Shown piece after piece: positions 1 to 6,817 of a stretch of 10,511 bases of DNA; position 1 is the first letter of the stretch, and each line of letters begins with the position of its first letter. Origin of the DNA: Coriobacteriales bacterium (GTDB taxonomy: Bacteria > Actinomycetota > Coriobacteriia > Coriobacteriales > UBA8131). The DNA is taken from the NCBI GenBank assembly GCA_031263665.1, contig JAISFJ010000166.1, forward strand, positions 1 through 10,511, in the 5' to 3' direction. The position numbers and the translations under genes are program-made. The notes beneath the pieces were generated by a model. The model worked only from the letters and a program-made list of their open reading frames with translations. It was not told the DNA's origin and ran no database searches.

Positions 1-153
1 CTCACCTGGTTATGTGCCCTGTCCTGCGTGCTTGCTCTGTCATTTTATCGAGCCGACGTCCTGCTTCCGCTTGCCGTTGTCTTGCTGTGTGACATCCTCA
101 GTAAAAACATAGAGCCTCCTTTGACGAACCTGACCTCATCGCACGTGCTTTAG
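1..153 (+). pseudogene. Membrane-protein fragment, possibly the remnant of a sensor kinase
   Basis: Reading frame 1 is open from the window edge to a TAG at 151-153 and gives about 50 residues. Most are hydrophobic: LTWLCALSCVLALSFY, then VLLPLAVVLLCDIL, separated by a short RAD turn. This looks like two membrane spans. Around base 110 the frame loses hydrophobic character, and the adjacent frame begins to encode a response-regulator fragment. N-terminal membrane domains of NarL-family sensor kinases look like this and are normally encoded just before their regulator. I therefore infer a kinase gene cut by a deletion, but no kinase motif (H-box or ATPase) is present to prove it. The left edge is outside the window, so the true start is unknown. 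It could instead be any small membrane protein. Confidence 0.35.
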
Positions 154-491
154 AGGTTGGAGCGCGCGGCTACGTGCTCAAAAACAGCCCCGTCCAACGC
201 CTCCATTCTGCCATCATCACGGTAGCGGAGGGAGGGACGGTTTTCTCACCGGACGTCCTCGATTTCATTCGCTCCCAGGTACACATGCCAAACCGGGATG
301 TTTTCGCGTCGCTTACCCAGCGCGAACTCGAGGTTGTCGCACTCATCGCCGAGGGCCTTTCCAACGAACAAATAGCCCAACGCCTCTTCATCGCCAACGG
401 CACCGTGCGCAATCACATCTCAACCATCCTCGAAAAAACCACCCTCGACCACCGCACCCAAATAGCAGTCCACTATTTAGGGAGACGATGA
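105..491 (+). pseudogene. NarL/LuxR-family response regulator, 5'-truncated (receiver domain mostly lost)
   Basis: The frame is open from base 105, just after a TAA at 102-104, to the TGA at 489-491. The first recognisable residues, SFDEPDLIARALEVGARGYVLKN, match the last third of a CheY-like receiver, including the conserved Lys of the GYVLK motif. The phosphoacceptor Asp and everything before it are missing. A LuxR/GerE helix-turn-helix follows, with SLTQRELEVVALIAEGLSNEQIA, then GTVRNHIS as the recognition helix and a final HRTQIAVHYL helix. A GTG at 174 with GGAG at 159-162 could start a 105-residue free-standing HTH protein, like GerE. I prefer a pseudogene, because homology extends well upstream of that GTG and stops abruptly near base 114. 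The intact ancestor would have been a DNA-binding regulator phosphorylated by a partner kinase. Confidence 0.6.
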
Positions 492-495
492 CCAG

Positions 496-527
496 CCTCT
501 GTCCCTCTGTCCCTTTGTCCCTTTGTC
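496..527 (+). repeat. Four tandem copies of an 8-bp unit, CCTYTGTC
   Basis: Immediately after the regulator stop codon the sequence reads CCTCTGTC twice and then CCTTTGTC twice, followed by CT. The units differ only at one pyrimidine. The tract is non-coding and entirely pyrimidine-rich apart from the G. It has no self-complementarity, so it is not a terminator hairpin. It is a simple repeat whose copy number may vary between strains. Confidence 0.8.
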
Positions 528-557
528 CTAAGATACGATTTCTCCCTCCATTGGGGG

Positions 558-573
558 GTGTGCCATGGTACAC
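558..573. promoter_or_regulatory. Near-perfect 16-bp palindrome upstream of murD (candidate operator)
   Basis: GTGTGCCATGGTACAC is its own reverse complement at every position except one pair (562/569). It lies about 90 bases before the murD start, in the only sizeable non-coding gap before the operon, so it could be an operator for the whole cluster. A -10-like TATAAG (578-583) follows directly, and TACACT (569-574) overlaps its right arm. Neither has a convincing -35 at 16-18 bases. The rest of 492-659 holds only the octamer repeat, a G6 run at 553-558, and the possible ribosome-binding sequence AAGGTGG at 636-642. Regulatory function is inference from symmetry and position. Confidence 0.3.
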
Positions 574-659
574 TGTGTATAAGGAAGTATTGATTCACCA
601 TTGATGCAACAGCAGGTAATTGGCACTTCCGTAACAAGGTGGCTTAAACGTAGCAGTTG

Positions 660-2264
660 ATGGATAACACGATGAGACATATCTTTTCTAAGGACTTGGT
701 CGAGCCTCGGATGGTTCGCTCTGTCTGTGTTCTCGGAAACGGGGTGACAGGTGAAGCTGTTGCCGCGTATTTTCGCTCGCTGCCCAATCCACCTGCGGTA
801 GTGGTATTCACCGATGACGCTGAGGTCACGGACTCTTTTGATTTGGCCGTCACCAGTCCTGGGATACCGCCCCACAGTGCGCTCATCGCGAGTGCGCGTG
901 AACACTCCCACGAGCTGATAAGCGAGCCCGAGCTTGCGTACCGACTTTCGCCCGAGCGTTGGATTGCGGTTACTGGTACGAATGGAAAGACCACCACCAC
1001 CGAACTCACCGCGCACGTGCTCAACGGCTGCGGCATGAAGGCACGGGTCGCCGGCAATATCGGAACAACCTGTATAGAGGCGATACAGACCCGCGAGCCG
1101 GACGAGTATCTTGTCGTTGAACTCTCGTCATATCAGCTGGCCTATTCGAACACCATCGCGCCTGATGTCGCCATACTCCTCAATATCACGCCGGACCATT
1201 TATCCTGGCATGGAACGTTTGAGGCGTATCGCGCGGAGAAGGTGGGCCTTCTCGACCGTGTGGATGCGACCGCGCCGGTTGTTATCGATGCTACGCTTAG
1301 TGAGACTCGCGCCGTTGTTCGTGCCCGTGTCGCGGCGAACAGGCGTGTCATCCCGCTCGGCACGACAGACGGCCTTTACAGCGATATGACCGTGCGTTGC
1401 GGCAGTCGTGAGGCTGCTTTTGTCGACCCGAAAACCCAGGAGCTCACCTGTGTTATCAACGGGCATCGCATGGCGCTCGCTCAGACTTCGCAACTTGAGC
1501 TCAAGGGGGAGCACAATCAGGAAAACGCTTTGGCTGGCGCGGCGGTGGCGCTTGCTTTGGGCGCTGAGCCCGAGAAGGTAACGGCTGCCCTTGTCGGGTT
1601 TAAGCCGCTTGAGCACCGCATTGAGCCCTGCGGAAGTGTAAATGACATCGCGTTTTTTAACGATTCCAAGGCGACCAATCCCGAGGCGAGCTGTCGAGCG
1701 CTTGTTGCCTTTGAGAACACGCCGCTGCTTATTATGTTGGGCGGACGTGACAAGAACACCCCTTTGGACGAGCTGGTACGTGCTGTTGAGGCGAACTGCA
1801 CGGTCGCTGTTTGTTACGGTGAGGCTGGGCCGCGCATCGCCGCCGCTTTGGAGGCGTTCGAGTGCGACAACTCTCCAGCGCGTGGTGACTCGCTTGAGCG
1901 CACCACCCCCCCAGCGCGCACTACCTCCCCCAGACAAGACAGGCCCCTCGCCACCTTTTTGGTTAACGATTTTCGCTCTGCCTTTGATACCGCTGTGGCG
2001 CACGCAAAAGCCAACGACACCGTGCTCCTTTCACCCGCGTGTTCTTCGTTTGACGAGTTTAGCTCTTATGAGCAGCGCGGCAACCTGTTTAAGGCCCTTG
2101 TGGCCGCCTTGCGTGAAAGCGCGAGCGCGACCGAACCCGCGACCGAACCCGCAGGCACAGGCGCGGCCGAACCTGCGGCCGAACCTGTGGCCGAACCCGC
2201 GGCCAAACCCGCAGGCACAGGCGCAAGCAAGAGCACGGGCAAGGGAGGTCACGATGGCGACTGA
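660..2264 (+). CDS. murD: UDP-N-acetylmuramoyl-L-alanine--D-glutamate ligase (MurD)
   Basis: Cytoplasmic ATP-dependent ligase that adds D-Glu to UDP-MurNAc-L-Ala, the second amino acid of the peptidoglycan stem. Of 534 residues, the N-terminal nucleotide-binding fold opens with VRSVCVLGNGVTG (about 19-31). The ATP P-loop is TGTNGKTTTTE (105-115), and VVELSSYQL and LNITPDHLSWHG are typical of MurD. Lys194 in EAYRAEK is the likely carbamylated lysine. The C-terminal ligase domain has HRIEP and NDSKATNPEA. Family members are usually about 450 residues. The excess is a Ser/Pro/Thr/Arg-rich loop (about 402-428) and an Ala-Glu-Pro tail (488-534). The start is ATG 660; TTG 657 or ATG 672/711 are possible, and AAGGTGG lies rather far upstream. 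It is first in the operon here, and its end overlaps ftsW by 11 bases. The neighbours usual in this cluster (mraY, murF) are absent upstream. Confidence 0.96.
   Translation: MDNTMRHIFSKDLVEPRMVRSVCVLGNGVTGEAVAAYFRSLPNPPAVVVFTDDAEVTDSFDLAVTSPGIPPHSALIASAREHSHELISEPELAYRLSPERWIAVTGTNGKTTTTELTAHVLNGCGMKARVAGNIGTTCIEAIQTREPDEYLVVELSSYQLAYSNTIAPDVAILLNITPDHLSWHGTFEAYRAEKVGLLDRVDATAPVVIDATLSETRAVVRARVAANRRVIPLGTTDGLYSDMTVRCGSREAAFVDPKTQELTCVINGHRMALAQTSQLELKGEHNQENALAGAAVALALGAEPEKVTAALVGFKPLEHRIEPCGSVNDIAFFNDSKATNPEASCRALVAFENTPLLIMLGGRDKNTPLDELVRAVEANCTVAVCYGEAGPRIAAALEAFECDNSPARGDSLERTTPPARTTSPRQDRPLATFLVNDFRSAFDTAVAHAKANDTVLLSPACSSFDEFSSYEQRGNLFKALVAALRESASATEPATEPAGTGAAEPAAEPVAEPAAKPAGTGASKSTGKGGHDGD
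2127..2224 (+). repeat. 12-nt repeats encoding the Ala-Glu-Pro tail of MurD
   Basis: Within the 3' end of murD a 12-base unit, roughly GCGRCCGAACCC, recurs as ATEP, AAEP, VAEP and AAKP tetrapeptides. It is interrupted by a 17-base direct repeat, CCCGCAGGCACAGGCGC, at 2148-2164 and 2208-2224, exactly 60 bases apart. The exact spacing points to recent segmental duplication by slippage or unequal exchange. The tract lies after the catalytic domain, so it probably forms a disordered tail. Confidence 0.8.
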
Positions 2265-3990
2265 ACGGGCCCTCACCTCACGGGTCGCGCCGTCGAACAC
2301 CAGTGTCGCGAAGCCCCGTCGCGCCGGCCTGACAACGCCCGCGTACATCCTTGGGCCCCGTTTGCTGCTCATCCTCTCAACGGCCATGCTGCTGGTGTTT
2401 GGTCTCGTCATGGTGTATTCCGCTTCTTTTGTGGAGGCTTTTACCAATCCTACGATTCAGGACAGCTCCTATATCTTCAAACATCAGCTGATTTTGGCGG
2501 GCGTTGGCCTTGTCGCGCTCGTTGTGACGCTCGTCATCGACTATCGGGTATGGAACAGCTCCCTGTCCTGGGTGCCATGGGCGGTTATCACCGTCTTGCT
2601 CGTTCTCACTTTGCTTGCAGGCAACGAAGAACTGGGGGGCAAGCGTTGGTTTGACCTTTTTGGCTTTAACCTGCAGCCTTCGGAGTTTGCCAAACTCGCC
2701 ATGTTATTGGTGGTAGGGATGCTTTTGGTCAAAGTGCGCGAAAACAGAGAGAGAGGCCCGCTTATCGTATTCATAGCCGCGGCGGTGGGCTTGCCCGCGG
2801 TGCTCATCATGCTCCAGCCCGACCTCGGTACGACGCTCATCGCCTTGGCGGGCATCATAGCGGTCGCGTGGTTTGGGGAGCTCTCGATGAAGCCTTTAGC
2901 CGCCGCCATGCTGCTTATCGTGCTGATTGCCGCAGCCGCCGTGCTTTTTACGGGCTTTCGTATGGGGCGTATTGATGCCTGGCTGGACCCCTGGGCCTAC
3001 GCTTCTGACGAGGGCTATCAGATTGTCAACTCGTTTTACGCGTTTGCCGATGGTGGCATATCCGGCGTTGGGCTTGGCTTGTCGCACCAAAAATACCTCT
3101 ACCTGCCCCAGCCGCATAACGACCTGATTTTCCCGATTATTGGCGAGGAACTCGGCCTGGTCGGTGCGGTGTTGGTTGCCGTGCTGTTTCTTGCCTTTCT
3201 GTTCGCGGCCTATCGTATCACGCGTCATGCTCCCGACCTGTACGGGCGCATAGTCGCGGGAGCCGCCGCGACCCTGATAGGCTTTCAGGCTTTTCTCAAT
3301 ATGCTGTGCATGGTCAACATCTTGCCGATGACGGGAAAACCCCTGCCATTTTTTAGCGCGGGAGGCAGCTCCATCATCGTCACGCTCATGCTGGTGGGAC
3401 TCATTCTCAACGTGTCGCTACGCTCGGTTGTGCCGGATGAGGCGGATGAGCGCCGGGACCAACTCCTTATTATTGAGGGGGGCCGCGAGGGTTCGCGCGA
3501 AGAAAAACGCGGCGGCACACACGCCATCAAAGCGGGCGCGTCAAAAAGGCGTCCCTCTGCTCAGACGTCTCGCAAGGCGTCGCTGGCGACGATGCCTCAA
3601 GCCTCGCCATCAAAGACAACGACGCCGGCGAAGGCCACGGCAAAGGCCACGGCAAAGGCCACATCTGAAAAGAAGCATTTTCGTCGGCAGCCTGCGCGTA
3701 CAAAGACTGTGGAGAAACCGCGGTTCCGTGAGATGCCCGCGTCGCGACAGCCAAAAACGTCGGACAAGGCGGCCCTGCCTCAACAGGGTGCGCGCAACCC
3801 CGCGAATCTGACGCTCAGCATGAGTCCTGCTCGCAATCCCGCCCGCAACAGTGGCGCCGGCAGCAACAGTGGCGCCGCCCGCAACAGTGGCGCCGGTGGC
3901 AACTCCGCCCGCAAACCCAGTGGCAACAACTCCGCCCGCAATCGTGGTCGCGACCCTCTGCCCGCAGGTTCAAGGAGCACGCGCCGATGA
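2254..3990 (+). CDS. ftsW: SEDS-family septal peptidoglycan glycosyltransferase FtsW
   Basis: Polytopic membrane enzyme that polymerises lipid II into septal glycan together with a class B PBP, which is not encoded here. Of 578 residues, the first 45 or so are cytoplasmic; then about ten hydrophobic segments run to about residue 390. SEDS signatures are visible: GGKRWFDLFGFNLQPSEFAK, LQPDLGTT, YQIVNSFYAFADGG, LPQPHNDLIFPIIGEELG and GKPLPFFSAGGSS. Asp290 in HNDLIF aligns by motif with the catalytic aspartate of FtsW/RodA. The start is ATG 2254, chosen for the strong GGGAGGT at 2243-2249 and because the hydrophobic core begins about 45 residues later; the same frame is open further upstream only inside murD. 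FtsW proteins are commonly about 400 residues. The extra length is a basic, Ala/Asn/Ser/Arg-rich tail of about 184 residues (395-578). It overlaps murD by 11 bases and murG by 4 (ATGA), implying translational coupling. Confidence 0.96.
   Translation: MATERALTSRVAPSNTSVAKPRRAGLTTPAYILGPRLLLILSTAMLLVFGLVMVYSASFVEAFTNPTIQDSSYIFKHQLILAGVGLVALVVTLVIDYRVWNSSLSWVPWAVITVLLVLTLLAGNEELGGKRWFDLFGFNLQPSEFAKLAMLLVVGMLLVKVRENRERGPLIVFIAAAVGLPAVLIMLQPDLGTTLIALAGIIAVAWFGELSMKPLAAAMLLIVLIAAAAVLFTGFRMGRIDAWLDPWAYASDEGYQIVNSFYAFADGGISGVGLGLSHQKYLYLPQPHNDLIFPIIGEELGLVGAVLVAVLFLAFLFAAYRITRHAPDLYGRIVAGAAATLIGFQAFLNMLCMVNILPMTGKPLPFFSAGGSSIIVTLMLVGLILNVSLRSVVPDEADERRDQLLIIEGGREGSREEKRGGTHAIKAGASKRRPSAQTSRKASLATMPQASPSKTTTPAKATAKATAKATSEKKHFRRQPARTKTVEKPRFREMPASRQPKTSDKAALPQQGARNPANLTLSMSPARNPARNSGAGSNSGAARNSGAGGNSARKPSGNNSARNRGRDPLPAGSRSTRR
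3628..3663 (+). repeat. Three 12-nt repeats in the FtsW tail
   Basis: GCGAAGGCCACG, GCAAAGGCCACG and GCAAAGGCCACA follow each other in frame and encode AKAT three times. They lie in the cytoplasmic C-terminal tail, outside the catalytic membrane domain, and add positive charge every four residues. Confidence 0.85.
3847..3895 (+). repeat. Three AACAGTGGCGCCG repeats at 18-nt spacing in the FtsW tail
   Basis: The identical 13-mer starts at 3847, 3865 and 3883. The protein reads NSGAGSNSGAARNSGAGGNSAR, a six-residue periodicity. Related GGCAAC/TCCGCCCGC blocks continue to about 3950. The regular 18-base phase indicates tandem duplication of a coding unit near the end of ftsW. Confidence 0.85.
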
Positions 3991-5144
3991 AAATTGTGAT
4001 TACCGGTGGTGGTACGGCGGGGCACATCAATCCCGCTTTGGCCGTTGCCCAGGAGCTGCGCTCGCTTGGTCACGAATTGCACTATGCCGGTACGCCGCGC
4101 GGGCTTGAGGCTCGTTTGGTGCCGCAGGAGGGTTTTCCCTACGTCGCCTTTGAGGCGGCGGGTTTTGACCGCAAAAAGCCGCTTTCGCTCATCACCTCAT
4201 CTGCAAAAATTGCTGTCAGTGCCATGCGCGCGCGGCGGTGGCTCGCCACTCTCAGCCCCGACGTGGTCGTCGGTTTTGGGGGCTATGTATCGATTCCGGT
4301 TGGTCTGGCAGCATCGCGGCTAAAAATACCTTTGGCGATTCACGAGCAAAACTCAACGGGTGGCATGGCCAATCGTTTTCTTGCTCGGCGCGCCCAGCTC
4401 CTTGCCCTGGCCTACGAAGCGGCCGCGAAAGATTTTAAGACCGAGGCTACGGTTGAGGTGGTTGGTAATCCCGTGCGTGCATCGCTGTTTGAAGCCGACC
4501 GTGCGCGCTCTCGTGCTTCGTTTGGTCTTTCGCAGGACGCAACGGTTCTTCTGGCTTTCGGGGGCAGTCTCGGCGCCCGTCACCTCAACGAAGCTCTTCT
4601 CGCCCAGGCCGAGCGTCTGCTTGCCCAAGCCGAATCTCAGTCCACGCCCCAAGTAGAACCCCAAGCCGCATCTCAGCCTTCCCCAAACCTTCAGGTCCTC
4701 CATATAACCGGGACGCGGGATTTTGATGAAGCCACCGCAACGCTCAAACGCATGCCGCAGGTGGCGCCGCACTGGCATCTTATCGATTATTGCGACCGTA
4801 TGGGGGAAGCCTACGCCGCCGCCGACGCCGTGTGTTCGCGCGCGGGAGCGACGACCTTAGCGGAGATAGGCACCCTTGGCCTGCCCTCGTTGCTCGTGCC
4901 CTACCCCTACGCCGCCGCCGACGAGCAGACCGCCAACGCGCGTAGCCTCGTCGACGCGGGAGCAGCCGCCATGCTTGCGGACAGCGAGCTCGACAGTCCT
5001 CTTTTTATCGAGCGGCTGACGCGTCTTGTGAGCGATGCGGACTATCGTGCGGATATGCGGAGTGCGGCGGCCTCGTTGGGCAAGGCACAGGCTCGACAAA
5101 CGCTTGCCCGTCTCATCATCGCGTTGCCCAAAACGTTACAATGA
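3987..5144 (+). CDS. murG: Undecaprenyl-PP-MurNAc-pentapeptide-UDP-GlcNAc GlcNAc transferase (MurG)
   Basis: Peripheral inner-face membrane GT-B glycosyltransferase that adds GlcNAc to lipid I, giving lipid II, the substrate of FtsW. Of 385 residues, the N-terminal glycine loop is TGGGTAGHINPALAVA (6-21), followed by GFGGYVSIP and HEQNSTGGMANRFLAR. The C-terminal domain opens with GNPVR and FGGSLGARHLNEALL (191-205). The UDP-GlcNAc site reads SRAGATTLAEIG (Glu293), then LLVPYPYAAADEQTANA. About 20 extra Gln/Ala/Ser/Pro-rich residues (213-233) separate the GGSLGA helix from the LQVLHITG strand. The start is ATG 3987, with AAGGAG at 3972-3977 nine bases upstream and a 4-base overlap with the ftsW stop. 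It is followed after 67 bases by murC. Confidence 0.97.
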   Translation: MKIVITGGGTAGHINPALAVAQELRSLGHELHYAGTPRGLEARLVPQEGFPYVAFEAAGFDRKKPLSLITSSAKIAVSAMRARRWLATLSPDVVVGFGGYVSIPVGLAASRLKIPLAIHEQNSTGGMANRFLARRAQLLALAYEAAAKDFKTEATVEVVGNPVRASLFEADRARSRASFGLSQDATVLLAFGGSLGARHLNEALLAQAERLLAQAESQSTPQVEPQAASQPSPNLQVLHITGTRDFDEATATLKRMPQVAPHWHLIDYCDRMGEAYAAADAVCSRAGATTLAEIGTLGLPSLLVPYPYAAADEQTANARSLVDAGAAAMLADSELDSPLFIERLTRLVSDADYRADMRSAAASLGKAQARQTLARLIIALPKTLQ

Positions 5145-5211
5145 ACAAACGCTGTTACGGTACACAGGACGTTACTTCCCCCTCAGGGCCCCGCCCCCGA
5201 AAGGCAGACTG

Positions 5212-6672
5212 ATGTTTGAAGATAGTAAAGACGTGCAAGACGCCAAGGAGGACGGATTGCCCCGGATTCGCAAGGTTCATTTTATTGGAATCGGTGGTGC
5301 TGGCATGAGCGGCATCGCCTTGGTGGCCCACGAGCGTGGCCTGGAGGTGACGGGTTCCGACCTCAAGGAGTCGCGCTATATGCGGTCGCTTTTGCGGGCC
5401 AACGTGCAGGTTACCGTGGGGCATGACGCCGCCAATGTCTGCGACCGCGCACTCGATGTTGTGGTTGTTTCTTCGGCTGTTCCGGAGAAGAACCCCGAGT
5501 ATCGCGCCGCCGTCGAGCAGGGAATTGAGATATGGCCACGGGCACGGATGCTTGCCTATCTCAGTCGCGGACATGAGACTTTAGCGGTTGCCGGAACCCA
5601 TGGCAAGACAACGACCTCGTCCGTATTGGCGACCTCTCTCGCCCGCCTTGGTACCGACCCAACCTTTCTCATCGGCGGCGTGGTCGATGGCTATGATTCT
5701 ACGGCACGGGTCGGCAAAGGTAAGTTCATAGTGGTGGAGGCCGACGAATCGGACGGCTCATTTACCTGGCTCGACCCGACTTTGGCCATCGTCACCAATA
5801 TCGAGGCCGACCACTTAGACCACTATGAAAGTCTCAGCGATATACAGAGCGCCTTTGATTCCTTTCTCAAAAAGCTGGCACCTGAAGGGACCCTGATTGT
5901 TTGGAACGGGAGCCCCGAGCTTGTCGAACTTGCCAACGACCTCGCCACCAACAGCGGGCGAAACGTCTTTACCTATGGTATTGAGGGTACTCCTTCTGTT
6001 CGATGTGAGCCACAGGGCGTCCACGATTTCTCCGTTGTCTTCGCCGACGGCCAGCGTTGCGCCCTTCATCTTGAGGCTTCCCCCGGCACCCACAACATGC
6101 TCAACGCAACCGCGGTCATGGCGGCTCTTGATTCTCTCGGCTTTAATCGGGATGAAGCTGCCGCGGCCGTAAGCGCGTTCAGCGGTGTCCGGCGGCGCTT
6201 TGACCTTATCGGGCAGGCCGACGAGGTCACGGTCATCGATGACTACGGCCATCATCCCACTGAGATTGCCGCGACCCTCAAAGCGGCAAGCGAGCTGGGC
6301 TACCGCAAGGTTCACGTGCTTTTTCAACCGCACCGCTACACGAGGACTCGCGCGCTTTTGGACGAGTTTGCCCGGGCTTTCGACCACGCCGACACCATCA
6401 ATTTTATGGACATCTACGCCGCCGGAGAGGCCCCCATACCCGGCGTCAACAGCGAGGCGCTTCTCGATGCGGTTTTGGCTCATAACCCTGAGGCAAAGGT
6501 GAGAACAATCAAGCACCGAACCGACGTTTTCGAGGCCATGCAGGCGCTTGCCGAGCCCAAAGACCTCATTATCACGATGGGTGCGGGCGATGTGACCGTG
6601 CTCGCTCCACTCATCCTCGAAGCGCTTGAACGGCGAAAACGCGCCAGACGCAAATCGGGTGATAAAGCGTGA
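5212..6672 (+). CDS. murC: UDP-N-acetylmuramate--L-alanine ligase (MurC)
   Basis: Cytoplasmic ATP-dependent ligase that attaches L-Ala to UDP-MurNAc, the step before MurD. Its 486 residues are normal for the family. The Rossmann motif IGIGGAGMSGIA begins near residue 25. The ATP P-loop is AGTHGKTTTSS (127-137; Lys132). Other landmarks are EADESDGSF, TNIEADHLDHY, HNMLNATA, DDYGHHPTEI and FQPHRYTRT, all typical of MurC. The start is ATG 5212, with GAAAGG at 5199-5204 seven bases before it. The frame is open further upstream, but that would add unrelated sequence lying over murG. The 67-base gap after murG contains a GC-rich GGGCCCCGCCCCC stretch but no clear promoter or terminator. The TGA stop shares its A with the ATG of a short downstream ORF. 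Confidence 0.97.
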   Translation: MFEDSKDVQDAKEDGLPRIRKVHFIGIGGAGMSGIALVAHERGLEVTGSDLKESRYMRSLLRANVQVTVGHDAANVCDRALDVVVVSSAVPEKNPEYRAAVEQGIEIWPRARMLAYLSRGHETLAVAGTHGKTTTSSVLATSLARLGTDPTFLIGGVVDGYDSTARVGKGKFIVVEADESDGSFTWLDPTLAIVTNIEADHLDHYESLSDIQSAFDSFLKKLAPEGTLIVWNGSPELVELANDLATNSGRNVFTYGIEGTPSVRCEPQGVHDFSVVFADGQRCALHLEASPGTHNMLNATAVMAALDSLGFNRDEAAAAVSAFSGVRRRFDLIGQADEVTVIDDYGHHPTEIAATLKAASELGYRKVHVLFQPHRYTRTRALLDEFARAFDHADTINFMDIYAAGEAPIPGVNSEALLDAVLAHNPEAKVRTIKHRTDVFEAMQALAEPKDLIITMGAGDVTVLAPLILEALERRKRARRKSGDKA

Positions 6673-6752
6673 TGGACGCGGCAGGTGTGACGGATAAAGC
6701 GAGAAGGGCGGGCGTGACAAAGGCGATGAACGCGGCGAGAGGGGCGGCCTGA
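6672..6752 (+). CDS. 26-codon mini-ORF linking murC to murB
   Basis: ATG 6672 overlaps the murC stop by one base (TGATG). The frame encodes a basic, Ala/Gly/Arg-rich 26-residue peptide beginning MDAAGVTDKARRAG and ends at TGA 6750-6752. It contains the nonamer GATAAAGCG (6693-6701) that also spans the last murC codons (6661-6669), suggesting it partly arose by duplication of the murC end. No separate ribosome-binding site is needed if it is translated by termination-reinitiation. I do not recognise the peptide. It may serve only to carry ribosomes from murC to murB. Confidence 0.3.
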   Translation: MDAAGVTDKARRAGVTKAMNAARGAA

Positions 6753-6769
6753 TGGAGTGTGGACGATGA
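6752..6769 (+). other. 5-codon mini-ORF (MECGR) in the murC-murB chain
   Basis: ATG 6752 overlaps the stop of the 26-codon ORF by one base (TGATG). The reading is ATG GAG TGT GGA CGA TGA. Its stop overlaps the next ATG (6766) by four bases. Its GGAG (6754-6757) doubles as a plausible ribosome-binding site for the ATG at 6766. Confidence 0.25.
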
Positions 6770-6780
6770 CGGGGTTTTGA
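6766..6780 (+). other. 4-codon mini-ORF (MTGF) copying the murB start
   Basis: ATG ACG GGG TTT TGA repeats the first four codons of murB (ATG ACG GGA TTT) and then stops, because one extra T shifts it into TGA. GGAG lies eight bases upstream. Its stop is separated from the next ATG by only CG. Confidence 0.3.
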
Positions 6781-6782
6781 CG

Positions 6783-6815
6783 ATGACGGGATTTGATGAC
6801 AATGACGGAGCGTGA
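6783..6815 (+). other. 10-codon mini-ORF (MTGFDDNDGA) copying the murB start
   Basis: The first five residues, MTGFD, equal those of murB. The frame then reads DDNDGA and stops at 6813-6815, two bases before the murB ATG. The stop therefore falls inside the murB initiation region, between the GGAG at 6807-6810 and ATG 6818, as expected for translational coupling or for a leader that competes for ribosomes. Confidence 0.3.
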
Positions 6816-6817
6816 CG

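Noticed and set aside
1200..2003. Long minus-strand ORF opposite murD
   Set aside because: It is an Arg/Ser/Leu-rich mirror of a confident conserved gene, with no motif and no ribosome-binding site.
1642..2253. In-frame extension of ftsW upstream into murD
   Set aside because: The extension is Pro/Arg/Leu-rich sequence without family resemblance and lies over the conserved MurD C-terminal domain. The strong ribosome-binding site supports ATG 2254. Kept only as the frameshift idea.
5035..5211. Longer start for murC
   Set aside because: The added residues overlap the murG end and have no MurC similarity. ATG 5212 has a suitable upstream GAAAGG and gives the normal family length.
5145..5211. 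Promoter or attenuator between murG and murC
   Set aside because: There is a short GC-rich palindrome (GGGCCC) but no paired -35/-10 and no clear stem-loop with a T-run.
5815..6720. 301-codon minus-strand ORF opposite murC
   Set aside because: It is complementary to the conserved MurC C-terminal half; composition and position mark it as a shadow of GC-rich codon use.
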